Shown one piece after another: positions 17,089 to 24,970 of a stretch of 64,000 nucleotides of DNA; position 1 is the first letter of the stretch, and each line of letters opens with the position of its first letter. The notes under the pieces were generated by a model. The model was not told the origin of the DNA. It was given only the letters and a program-made list of their open reading frames with translations, and searched no databases. Source of the DNA: Saccharopolyspora rosea (GTDB lineage: Bacteria > Actinomycetota > Actinomycetes > Mycobacteriales > Pseudonocardiaceae). The stretch lies in contig NZ_CP102826.1 of assembly GCF_025643595.1 (NCBI RefSeq), positions 992,001 to 1,056,000 on the forward strand, read 5' to 3'. The position numbers and the translations under genes were made by a program.

Positions 17089-18609
17089 GTGCTGTTAGGC
17101 GATCTGCTCTCCGATCCGGAGCTCGGCCTGGTGCTGCTGGTCGGCGAGGATCAGCTGGACCGGCCGGTCCGCGGCGTGTACATCACCGACCTGATCGACC
17201 CGCGCCGCTACCTGTCCGGTGGCGAGCTCGTGCTCAGCGGTCTGGTCTGGCGCAACGAACCGGGCGACTCCGACCGCTTCGTCGCCGCGCTGGCCGATGC
17301 CGGCGTCGCCGGCCTGGCCGCGGGCACCGCCCGGCTCGGCCACGCGCCCGACGACCTGGTCGAGGCGTGCCGCAGACACGGCGTCCCGGCGTTCGAGGTG
17401 CCGCTGTCGGTCAGCTTCAACACGCTCGCCGACCGGGTCCAGCGCCGCGCCGCGCCCCGTCGGGAACTGGTGTCCGCGGTGGCCGCGGGCGCCGATCTCG
17501 ACCACGTGCTGTGCATGGCGGCCGAGGAACTCGGCGCCGACTGCTGGGTGCTGTCCGGCGTCGGCTGGACGGTCGGCGGAACGGCCGAGCTCACCGACGC
17601 CGAACGCGACGCGCTCGTCGGCGAGCTCACCACCGGCGAAGAACTGCCCCGCGCGGTGCGCGCCGCCCACGACTACGTGCTCTGGCCGGTGGAGTCGGAG
17701 ACCCAACCGGCCGCCGCCCGCTGGTTCCTGCTGGTCCGCGGTGACCTCGACGCCTGGTCGCAGGAGCAGGAGGCCATCGCCACCGACCTGGCCACCGTGG
17801 TCGCGCTGGTCCGCTCCCGGGTCGACGAGGCCCGCCGCATCGCCGGGCGCTCCGTGGAGGCCGCGCTGCGGCGGCTGCTCGACGGCACCTCCAGCCCGGT
17901 GGACATCGCGGCCCGCCTGGAGACCGCCGGACTGCCCGCCGGGGAACCGCTGCGCGCGGTGTCCCTGCACGTGGGCGAGCCCGCCGCGGCCACGGCGCTG
18001 CTGCGGGAGATCGCCGCGGCGACCCGGCTGCCCGCGGTCACGTCCCCGCTCGGCGACGGCTCGGCCGCCCTGTTCGCCGACGACGCCGAGCACCTGGAAG
18101 GGCTCGACGACCAGCTGCGGCGCATCGCGGCGGCCATCGAGCCGGGCCTCGGTCCGCGGAAGCTGGCGGTCGGCGTCAGCGACATCAGCCGCGCCACCGG
18201 CCTGCGCGGTGCCCTGGAGGAAGCGGGCCACGCCCGCAGGCTCGCGCAGCGCGGCGAGGGGCGGGCGCGCGTCGTCGGCGCCGCCGACCTCGCCTCGCAC
18301 GCCGTGCTGCTGGCCTCGCTGCCCGACGAGCTGCGCAGCTCCTACCGGCGTCGCCTGCTGTCGCGGCTCATCGCCTACGACCGGGCGCACAACTCGGACC
18401 TGGTGCGCACGCTGCGGGTGTTCCTGGACTGCTCGGGATCGTGGTCGCGCTGCGCCAAGCTGCTGCACGTGCACGTCAACACGCTGCGTTACCGGATCCA
18501 GCGCATCGAGGAGATCACCGGTCGCAACCTGACCGAGTTCGCCGACCGCGTCGACTTCTACCTGGCCCTGGAACTGGAGGGCAGCGCGGGCGATTCGCGG
18601 TTCTCGTGA
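17089..18609 (+). CDS. pucR: PucR family transcriptional regulator
   Basis: 506 aa starting at a GTG. The N-terminal PucR domain is recognisable (LGLVLLVGEDQLDRPVRGVY, ITDLIDPRRYLSGGELVLSG), followed by a GGDEF-like central region and the C-terminal PucR helix-turn-helix (CAKLLHVHVNTLRYRIQRIE, EITGRNLTEF). PucR-type proteins sense purine breakdown intermediates and activate purine genes. Divergent placement against the xanthine dehydrogenase operon makes these genes the likely target. I could not identify a confident operator in the 208-nt gap, although CATTGGTATG near 16990 deserves checking against known PucR boxes. Confidence 0.88.
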   Translation: MLLGDLLSDPELGLVLLVGEDQLDRPVRGVYITDLIDPRRYLSGGELVLSGLVWRNEPGDSDRFVAALADAGVAGLAAGTARLGHAPDDLVEACRRHGVPAFEVPLSVSFNTLADRVQRRAAPRRELVSAVAAGADLDHVLCMAAEELGADCWVLSGVGWTVGGTAELTDAERDALVGELTTGEELPRAVRAAHDYVLWPVESETQPAAARWFLLVRGDLDAWSQEQEAIATDLATVVALVRSRVDEARRIAGRSVEAALRRLLDGTSSPVDIAARLETAGLPAGEPLRAVSLHVGEPAAATALLREIAAATRLPAVTSPLGDGSAALFADDAEHLEGLDDQLRRIAAAIEPGLGPRKLAVGVSDISRATGLRGALEEAGHARRLAQRGEGRARVVGAADLASHAVLLASLPDELRSSYRRRLLSRLIAYDRAHNSDLVRTLRVFLDCSGSWSRCAKLLHVHVNTLRYRIQRIEEITGRNLTEFADRVDFYLALELEGSAGDSRFS

Positions 18610-18815
18610 GGTGACCGCGCGCGCCGGACCGGACACGCGCCGCGCACGGTCTGTGCGGGTGCGCACAGCGGCGCTCCGCTGACCGGGGGATGGGCGCCGG
18701 GCGGTTCGAAAGCGCCCCGGGCAGCGAGGTACCGTGCTTGGTCGCAGTTACGTCCTCAAGTGGGCGATCGCCCGCGCCAATCCACACCGCACCACCCGAG
18801 ACGGAGGTAACGGGA

Positions 18816-20018
18816 TTGACCGATCTGTCCGCCACCACCGGTGTGACGGACCGCCCGAGCGGCACCGCCGAATCCGTTGAGTCGGACCCGATCCGCCGGT
18901 TCCTCGACCGGCAGCGTCCCGAAACACCCTGCCTGGTCGTGGATCTCGCCACGGTCCGGCAGCGCTACCGGCAACTGCGCACCGCGTTGCCGGACGCACG
19001 GATCTGCTACGCGGTCAAGGCCAATCCCACTCCCGAAGTCGTCGGAGAACTGGTCGGACTGGGCGCGTCGTTCGACGTCGCCAGTCCCGGTGAGATCGAA
19101 CTGTGCCTGGCCAAGGGAGCCGCGCCCGAGACGATCTCCTACGGCAACACGATCAAGAAGCGCCGCGACGTGGCCCGCGCGCACGCCCAGGGCGTGCGGC
19201 TGTTCGCCACCGACAGCGCCGCGGACCTGGCGGGCATCGCCGAGGCCGCGCCCGGGTCGAAGGTGTTCTGCCGGGTGCTGGTGGACAACACCGGTTCCCG
19301 CACGCCCTTCGGCCGCAAGTTCGGCTGCCCGCCGGAGACGGCGGTGCGGCTGCTGGTGCGCGCCCGCGAACTCGGCCTGGACGCCTACGGCGTGTCTTTC
19401 CACAGTGGATCGCAGCAGCAGGACCCGGCCGCGTGGGAACACGGAATCAACGCCGCACGGCGGGTTTTCGAGGGCTGCGCGGCCCAGGGCGTCGAGCTGC
19501 GCATGGTGAACCTGGGCGGTGGTCTGCCCGCCCGCTACACCGACTCCACGCCGCCGCTGGAGGACTACGTGCGCGGCATCGAGGAGGCGCTGGACCGGCA
19601 CTTCGGCGACGGGCGTCCCGAACTGCTCGTCGAACCCGGTCGGCACGTGGTCGGCGACGCCGGCGTGCTGCGCAGCGAGGTCGTGCTGGTCACCGACGCC
19701 TGCGACGGCGACGGCCGCTGGGTGTACCTGGACATCGGCCGCTACAACGGCCTGGCCGAGACCGAGGGCGAGGCCATCACCTACCGGCTGCGCACGTCCC
19801 GCGACGGCGATCCGGTCGGCCCGGTCGTGTTGGCGGGTCCGACCTGCGACGGCGATGATGTGCTGTACCAGCGCCACCGCTACCGGCTGCCGCTGACGCT
19901 GCGGGGCGGCGACACCGTCGACCTGCTCAGCGCCGGCGCGTACACGGCGAGTTACTCGTCGGTGGGCTTCAACGGTTTCACACCGCTGCCCACCTACTGC
20001 GTCGACGGCGACGCCTGA
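18816..20018 (+). CDS. PLP-dependent ornithine/lysine decarboxylase (alanine-racemase fold)
   Basis: 400 aa from a TTG at 18816 preceded by GGAGG; an upstream in-frame reading to 18690 lacks a ribosome site. Group IV decarboxylase motifs are all present: CYAVKANPTPEVVGEL with the PLP lysine, VSFHSGSQ, the glycine-rich NLGGGLPARY, LVEPGRHVVGDAG, the active-site cysteine in GPTCDGDDVLY, and the C-terminal SAGAYTASYSSVGFNGF. Ornithine is the likelier substrate because SpeD and an aminopropyltransferase-like gene follow; lysine or both remain possible. First gene of a three-gene polyamine operon. Confidence 0.85.
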   Translation: MTDLSATTGVTDRPSGTAESVESDPIRRFLDRQRPETPCLVVDLATVRQRYRQLRTALPDARICYAVKANPTPEVVGELVGLGASFDVASPGEIELCLAKGAAPETISYGNTIKKRRDVARAHAQGVRLFATDSAADLAGIAEAAPGSKVFCRVLVDNTGSRTPFGRKFGCPPETAVRLLVRARELGLDAYGVSFHSGSQQQDPAAWEHGINAARRVFEGCAAQGVELRMVNLGGGLPARYTDSTPPLEDYVRGIEEALDRHFGDGRPELLVEPGRHVVGDAGVLRSEVVLVTDACDGDGRWVYLDIGRYNGLAETEGEAITYRLRTSRDGDPVGPVVLAGPTCDGDDVLYQRHRYRLPLTLRGGDTVDLLSAGAYTASYSSVGFNGFTPLPTYCVDGDA

Positions 20019-20081
20019 GCCGCCGCCGACGTCTTCCACGCCCCCACAGGTGAAATCTGCGAAATGATGGGAGGTCGATAG

Positions 20082-20477
20082 ATGTCCGTTGACACCGGGA
20101 CGGCGCCGGTCGGTCTGTTCACCGGCCAGCACGTGCTCGCCGAGCTGGAGGGCGTTGACCCGGAACTGCTCGACGACGAGCAGTTCCTGCGGGAAACTCT
20201 GCACACCGCGCTGAACGAGTCTCACGCGACGGTGTGCGACATGATCGCGAAGCGGTTCGATCCGCAGGGCGTCACGGTGTTGGCGCTGCTGTCGGAATCC
20301 CACGCTTCGCTGCACACCTACCCCGAGGACGGATCGATCTTCATCGACGTCTTCACCTGCGGACACACCGCACAACCGGAGCGAGCGGTCCGGCTGCTCG
20401 CCGAGGCGCTCAACCCGACCTCGATGAACACCCAGACCGTGCACCGCGGCCGCGACTACGCCGGACTGACCTCGTGA
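20082..20477 (+). CDS. speD: S-adenosylmethionine decarboxylase proenzyme (SpeD, class 1B)
   Basis: 131 aa, the size of the short bacterial SpeD. The self-cleavage site is in LLSESHASLHTYPEDG: Glu72-Ser73, with the catalytic His78 and Cys93 (DVFTCGH) at the same spacing as in studied class 1B enzymes. Cleavage creates the pyruvoyl group used to make decarboxylated AdoMet, the aminopropyl donor. An upstream AGGTCGAT region is a modest ribosome site. It lies 63 nt after the decarboxylase and 40 nt before the aminopropyltransferase-like gene. Confidence 0.92.
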   Translation: MSVDTGTAPVGLFTGQHVLAELEGVDPELLDDEQFLRETLHTALNESHATVCDMIAKRFDPQGVTVLALLSESHASLHTYPEDGSIFIDVFTCGHTAQPERAVRLLAEALNPTSMNTQTVHRGRDYAGLTS

Positions 20478-20517
20478 CAACGCCCCACCGGGCACGCCGA
20501 CGCAAGGAGGAGCACCG

Positions 20518-21390
20518 TTGATCGAACTCGACGGGCACCGCTGGATCCAGGAGCCGATGGGCGCCGACCTGCAGCGCCTGTGGCGGATCGACGAGGTGCT
20601 GTGGGAAGGCGATACCGCGTTCCAGCACGTGGTCATCGGCCGCACCGGGCAGGGCATCTCGCTGTTCTGCGACGACGACCGGCAGAGCACCGAGTTCTCC
20701 CAGCTCGTCTACCACGAGGCCATGATGGTCCCGGCGTTCCTGCTGGCCGCCAAGGTCGAGCGGGTGCTGATCATCGGCTCCAGCGAAGGTGTCGCCAGCC
20801 AGATGTCGGTGCAGGCCGGGGCGAGTCGGGTCGACCACGTCGACATCGACCAGGAGTGCGTGCGCATCTGCGCGGAGCACCTGCCCTACGGCTACACCAC
20901 CGAGGAGCTCTCCCGCGCGGAGAGCGGTGACGGTCCGGTCGCGCTGCACTACGCCGACGGCTGGGGCTTCCTGGACCAGGCGCCTCCGGAGGGCTACGAC
21001 GTCGTCGTCGTCGACCTGCCCGACGAACGCGCCGACTCCGACGACGCCCAGCACAACCGCCTCTACGGCGAGGAGTTCGTCCGCCGCTGCCAGACGGTCC
21101 TCTCGCCCGGCGGCGTCGTCGCCTTCCAGGCCGGCTGCCCGACGGTGTGGCGCAACGAGACCCTGATCCGCGCCTACAACCGGTTCCGCAACGTGTTCGA
21201 CACGGTGGCGTACTTCGGTTCGGACGAGCACGAGTGGGCGTTCCTGTTCGGTCGCGTCGAGCAGGTCGATGACCCCACCAACGTCATGCTCGAAGCGTTC
21301 CCGAAGATCTCCTACCGCCCGCAGACGATCGACGAGGCGAGCCTCATCGGCTGCACCGTCCCGCCGTACTCGGTCCGCAACCAGGGTTGA
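20518..21390 (+). CDS. Aminopropyltransferase-like protein (spermidine synthase family)
   Basis: 290 aa, starting at a TTG after AAGGAGGAGCACCG. The Rossmann methyltransferase-like core and the YHEAMMVPAFLL motif of spermidine synthases (YHE tyrosine and histidine) are present. However, the AdoMet-binding glycine-rich loop reads IIGSSEGVA instead of the usual GGGDGG, and the catalytic Asp region reads VVVDLPDERAD. The HVDIDQECVRICAEHLP motif is intact. It may use a different acceptor or product from classic SpeE. Operon position with a decarboxylase and SpeD supports a polyamine role. A long terminator hairpin follows. Confidence 0.78.
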   Translation: MIELDGHRWIQEPMGADLQRLWRIDEVLWEGDTAFQHVVIGRTGQGISLFCDDDRQSTEFSQLVYHEAMMVPAFLLAAKVERVLIIGSSEGVASQMSVQAGASRVDHVDIDQECVRICAEHLPYGYTTEELSRAESGDGPVALHYADGWGFLDQAPPEGYDVVVVDLPDERADSDDAQHNRLYGEEFVRRCQTVLSPGGVVAFQAGCPTVWRNETLIRAYNRFRNVFDTVAYFGSDEHEWAFLFGRVEQVDDPTNVMLEAFPKISYRPQTIDEASLIGCTVPPYSVRNQG

Positions 21391-21528
21391 GTCCTGTCTC
21401 TGAACTCGTTCTGAGTGGCGGTGCCGGGAGCGGAACCCCAGCGTCCCGGCTCGCCCCGGGAGCCCCTCCTGAAAGGCCGCCAGCGCCCCAGCTGTCGCCC
21501 TTACCGGCCCAGTCCGAAGACAGGCACT

Positions 21529-21575
21529 GAAGACGGCCTGCTCGTTCCGCCACGCGGAACGAGCAGGCCGTCTTC
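21529..21575. terminator. Bidirectional terminator hairpin, 21-bp perfect stem
   Basis: GAAGACGGCCTGCTCGTTCCG pairs with its exact complement across the 5-base loop CCACG. It sits between the convergent polyamine operon and the unknown gene ending at 21580, so it can serve both strands. No long T-run is present on either side, which is usual for high-GC actinomycetes. Confidence 0.85.
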
Positions 21576-21579
21576 GCGT

Positions 21580-22656
21580 CTACAGGGACCAGAGGTACGG
21601 GTGGGTCCCCTGCTCGCGCGCGGAACCGTCGCGCGGGGTGAACCACTGGTCGAAGGCCAGGCCGCGGGAGCGCAGCTCGGCTTCCAGCTTGCCGACCTGC
21701 TCCACGGTCTCCAGCTCGCCGTCGTCGGCCAGCGGCAGCGCGACCTCGTAGAGCTCCTCGTGATCCAGGTCGGCGAAGGCGCGGTCGGCGAACGCCCCGA
21801 ACGCGGCCTCGCTGGTCTCCCAGTCCATCAGCTCGGCCGCCTCCAGCATCACCCGCGCCTCGTTGACGACCAGGCGCAGTCCGAGGGACTCGGCGACGGT
21901 GCGCGGCGGGGTCCACGCCGGTTCGGTGAGCCGGACCGCCACCGCGGCCGTGGCCAGCAGGAACGACCGGGCGAACAGCGAGTCGTACCGGTGGTCGTAG
22001 CAGGGCGGCAGCTCCTCCAGGACCAGCAGGCCGACCGCGTCGGCGACGGTGGCGTTGTTGACCGCCAGCGCGAGCTCGTCGTAGAAGATCTCGTCGGTGA
22101 CCACGCGGACGGCGTGCACCAGCGCCCCGGCCGCGAGCCGTTCGCCCTCGCCCGGCTGGCCGCCGCGCCCGAACGCTTCGGGTCCGAACGCCCGCAGCCG
22201 GGCTGCCAGCGAGCCGAGGCGTTCGCGCCAGTGCTCGGCGTCCAGGGCGGTTTCCTCGACCTCCTCGGCGGCGCCGTCGAGGGCCTCCTCGACGGCCGCT
22301 TCGAGCTCGTCGTCGGCCTCGGCCAGGCGGCGGTTGAAGTCGTCCTCGGTGATGCGCACCTCGGAGTGGGCCACGGCCCACCCGGTGAGCACGTCGCTCT
22401 CGCCGATCAGCTCGTCGAGCACCGCAGCGGCGGCCTGCTCGGCGGAGCTCAGCGACGGGGCGTCGACGGCGAGGACGACGCTGGCCCCGCGGGGATGCAC
22501 CTCGATGCGGTAGTCGAGGACGTCGATGTCGTCCGCGACGCCTTCGACCATCGCGAGGTGGCGGTCCAACACCGCCGCGATCCCTTCCTGCTGCAGCGCG
22601 TCGAGCTCGCTCACCGCCACCGGTGGTTCGAGCTCCGCTGTCACCGCGTAGTCCAC
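21580..22656 (-). CDS. Hypothetical protein, acidic, helical
   Basis: 358 aa from the GTG at 22656 with GAGGAG upstream. I do not recognise the family. The N-terminal part alternates beta and alpha segments (DDIDVLDYRIEVHPRGASVV), followed by a highly acidic helix-rich part with DELEAAVEEALDGAAEEVEE, then a middle and C-terminal region with many short acidic helices (RVVTDEIFYDELALAVNNAT). No membrane segment, signal peptide or metal motif is seen. It is convergent with the polyamine operon and divergent from the ribokinase gene, so has no operon partner. The assignment is only that a real protein is made. Confidence 0.7.
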   Translation of the reverse strand: MDYAVTAELEPPVAVSELDALQQEGIAAVLDRHLAMVEGVADDIDVLDYRIEVHPRGASVVLAVDAPSLSSAEQAAAAVLDELIGESDVLTGWAVAHSEVRITEDDFNRRLAEADDELEAAVEEALDGAAEEVEETALDAEHWRERLGSLAARLRAFGPEAFGRGGQPGEGERLAAGALVHAVRVVTDEIFYDELALAVNNATVADAVGLLVLEELPPCYDHRYDSLFARSFLLATAAVAVRLTEPAWTPPRTVAESLGLRLVVNEARVMLEAAELMDWETSEAAFGAFADRAFADLDHEELYEVALPLADDGELETVEQVGKLEAELRSRGLAFDQWFTPRDGSAREQGTHPYLWSL

Positions 22657-22758
22657 CGCGTCTTGCCTCTCCTCGCTGGTTGGACGGCATGGTACGTCGT
22701 CGCCGGACGCGCGACCCGGTCGGCGGGGCCGACCGGGCACGCACCTCCATCAGCGATG

Positions 22759-23667
22759 ATGGACCACGTGACGACGAACTTGGTGGTTTTCGGCAGCTGC
22801 AACATGGACCTGGTGGCCTACGTGCCCACCGCTCCGAAGCGGGGCGAGACGGTGCTGGGCCGCGAGTTCCACACGGTGCCGGGCGGCAAGGGGGCGAACC
22901 AGGCGCTGGCAGCGGCCAAGGCGGGCGCGAACGTGCGGATGATCGGCGCCGTCGGCGACGACGACCTGGGCGGTCAGATCCGCGACATCCTGCGCGAGTC
23001 CGATGTGGACGTGACCGGGGTGCGGACGGTTCCGGGTCGCAGCGGCACGGCGCACATCGTGGTCGACGACGAGGGCGGGAACTCGATCGTCGTGGTGCCG
23101 GGGGCCAACGCCGCGGTGGACGGGCTGGCCGACGGCGACGAGGAACTCATCGCCGGATCGAAAAGCCTGCTGCTGCAACTGGAAATTCCGTTCTCCGGGG
23201 TCGAGGCGGCGGCTGCCGCGGGACGCCGCAACGGCGTCCGCGTGGTGCTCACCCCGGCACCGGCCGCGGAGCTGTCCGAGGACATCCTGTCGAATGTGGA
23301 CCTGCTGGTGCCCAACGAGCACGAGGCGGCGATCCTCGCCGGGGACGACGACCCGCACCGCGCGCTGCGCACGCTACTGGAGCGGGTGCCCGAAGTCGTG
23401 ATCACGCTCGGTGGCCGCGGGTCGCTCTACGGCAACCGGAGCGGTGACGTCGTGGAGGTGCCCAGCTTCCCGGTCGCGGCGGTCGACACCACCGCCGCCG
23501 GGGACACCTTCGCGGGCGTGCTGTGCACGGCACTGGCCGAAGGTGCGGACATGACCGAGGCGCTGCGCTGGGGCTCGGCCGCCGCGGCGGTATCGGTGCA
23601 GCGCACCGGCGCCAGCAGTTCGATGCCCACTCGCGAGGAGATCACCGACTTCCTCGCCGGCCGTTGA
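22759..23667 (+). CDS. rbsK: Ribokinase (PfkB family carbohydrate kinase)
   Basis: 302 aa. N-terminal FGSCNMDLVAYVPTAPKRGE and the substrate motif TVPGGKGANQALAAAKAGA are diagnostic of ribokinases; the C-terminal PfkB signature VDTTAAGDTFAGVL contains the catalytic aspartate and anion hole. It phosphorylates ribose, or a nucleoside-derived sugar, with ATP. The start could also be an ATG three bases earlier or the GTG at 22768, which gives a more standard N-terminus. There is no ribose transporter nearby; nucleoside salvage is plausible given the purine genes, but inferred. Confidence 0.88.
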   Translation: MDHVTTNLVVFGSCNMDLVAYVPTAPKRGETVLGREFHTVPGGKGANQALAAAKAGANVRMIGAVGDDDLGGQIRDILRESDVDVTGVRTVPGRSGTAHIVVDDEGGNSIVVVPGANAAVDGLADGDEELIAGSKSLLLQLEIPFSGVEAAAAAGRRNGVRVVLTPAPAAELSEDILSNVDLLVPNEHEAAILAGDDDPHRALRTLLERVPEVVITLGGRGSLYGNRSGDVVEVPSFPVAAVDTTAAGDTFAGVLCTALAEGADMTEALRWGSAAAAVSVQRTGASSSMPTREEITDFLAGR

Positions 23668-23687
23668 GCCATTGCGCCGGGAGCATT

Positions 23688-23723
23688 GGCGCGGGTGGCC
23701 GATTTGTTCCGGTCACCCGCGCC
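23688..23723. terminator. Terminator hairpin between ribokinase and Lsr2 genes
   Basis: GGCGCGGGTG pairs with CACCCGCGCC over a 16-nt loop. It lies between the convergent ribokinase (stop 23667) and Lsr2 (stop 23731) genes, so it is likely bidirectional. Confidence 0.6.
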
Positions 23724-23730
23724 GCGGCGG

Positions 23731-24078
23731 TCAATGGGCGTTGTCGTAGGCCTCGACGACATCCGCCGGAATGCGCCCGCGGTCGGAAACCTTGAGGCCC
23801 TGTTCCCGGGCCCATTCCCGAATGGCCTGGTTGCGTTCCCGGTCGGCGGCGGTGGGCGCCGGCGACGGCGACTTGCCGGGCTTGCCCGCGGGGCGCTTGC
23901 GCCCCCCGGTGCGTCGGGCGCTGGCCACGAAAGACGCCAAGGAGTCGCGGAGTTTCGCGGCGTTGTCGTGGGACAGGTCGATCGTGTAGCTCACCCCGTC
24001 CAGGGCGAACTCGACCGTGGTGTCCGCTACTGAGCCGTCGATATCGTCGACCAGCTGGACGGTGACTTTCTGCGCCAC
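23731..24078 (-). CDS. lsr2: Lsr2 family nucleoid-associated protein
   Basis: 115 aa, the usual length. N-terminal oligomerisation domain [20 protein letters not shown] and [15 protein letters not shown]; basic linker; C-terminal DNA-binding domain with the RGRIP minor-groove motif ([30 protein letters not shown]). Lsr2 binds AT-rich DNA and silences foreign genes in actinomycetes. It is divergent from a second Lsr2-type gene across 354 nt of comparatively AT-rich sequence, which could be an autoregulatory site. Start: ATG at 24078. Confidence 0.95.
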   Translation of the reverse strand: MAQKVTVQLVDDIDGSVADTTVEFALDGVSYTIDLSHDNAAKLRDSLASFVASARRTGGRKRPAGKPGKSPSPAPTAADRERNQAIREWAREQGLKVSDRGRIPADVVEAYDNAH

Positions 24079-24432
24079 TGTGAACCCTCGATTCCGGATC
24101 GTAATTGGCGTTGGTCTTCGCGCGGCCTACGGCGAAGGCGAGCGAACAATAAACGATGGCCGCAAGAATGTTCCACCCGCGGTCAGGGTTTGCAGCTGTG
24201 CTCCAGATTACTTTCCCTTTGTGTTCGGGGTGGTTACTGAGCGTTTCCGCCGGGCAGTGTTGTGCGCCGGATACGTGACCCGCACGGCGGTTATGAGTGG
24301 GATGCCGTGCTGCTCTATGGTTGACGCGAGACAACGGCGACGCCGCGTGCTACAACGTGGTCATGGGCTCGCGGTAGTCTTACCTGCAAGTGTCGCGGAT
24401 CGAGGCGGGGCACGTTCCCGAGACAGGTGATC
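24079..24432. other. AT-richer divergent region between two Lsr2-type genes
   Basis: 354 nt without a supported gene. It is visibly richer in A and T than the flanks, with runs such as AACAATAAACGATGG and TTACTTTCCCTTTG. It must contain the start signals for both genes. Lsr2 prefers AT-rich DNA, so self-control here is plausible but inferred. A TTGACG lies near 24322 but lacks a well-spaced -10. Confidence 0.5.
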
Positions 24433-24885
24433 ATGGCCGAGCGGATTCAGGTCGAACTCGTCGACGACATCGACGGTTCCCCAGCGCAGCACACCGTCAC
24501 CTTCGCGCTGGACGGCGTGACGTACGAAATCGACCTGAACGAACGACATGCTCGTCAACTGCGTTCGGTGTTCGACCGCTACATCGAGCACGCGCGCCAG
24601 CCCAAACCCGAACCGCAGACCGGCCCGCGCCAGCAGGAGCGCGATGACCGCCGCGTCCGGCAGGCGAACAAGCAACTCACCGAGCAGATTCGCGGCGCGG
24701 CCCAGCGAACCCGCGAGCACCTGAACAAGAAGGCCCGCGACGAGGCCGAGCACGCCGCCCCCGCCGAGCCCGGACAGCCCGAGCAGGCGCTGTTCGAGCC
24801 GCCGTCGGACAACCAGGCCGGGCAGCAGGAATCGCCGCGCGTTCCGGCGGTGTTGCTGCCGCAGTTCTCCTCGGCGGTGGACTGA
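24433..24885 (+). CDS. Lsr2-like protein lacking the DNA-binding domain
   Basis: 150 aa. Residues 1 to about 60 match the Lsr2 N-terminal dimerisation domain closely ([40 protein letters not shown]), including the DDIDGS core. The rest is not the RGR domain but a charged, proline- and glutamine-rich tail (QQERDDRRVRQANKQLTEQI, then alternating Ala, Glu, Pro, Gln) with no minor-groove motif. It could form mixed oligomers with Lsr2 and alter silencing; that is inference. The ATG follows AGGTG. It is divergent from the full-length Lsr2. Confidence 0.82.
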   Translation: MAERIQVELVDDIDGSPAQHTVTFALDGVTYEIDLNERHARQLRSVFDRYIEHARQPKPEPQTGPRQQERDDRRVRQANKQLTEQIRGAAQRTREHLNKKARDEAEHAAPAEPGQPEQALFEPPSDNQAGQQESPRVPAVLLPQFSSAVD

Positions 24886-24970
24886 ACGTCGCCGCAGCGG
24901 CCTATGGACAGGCCGCCCCGCAGACCATACGGTTTCGGCGTTCGGCTGCCGAGATCATCGGGAGGCGGGT

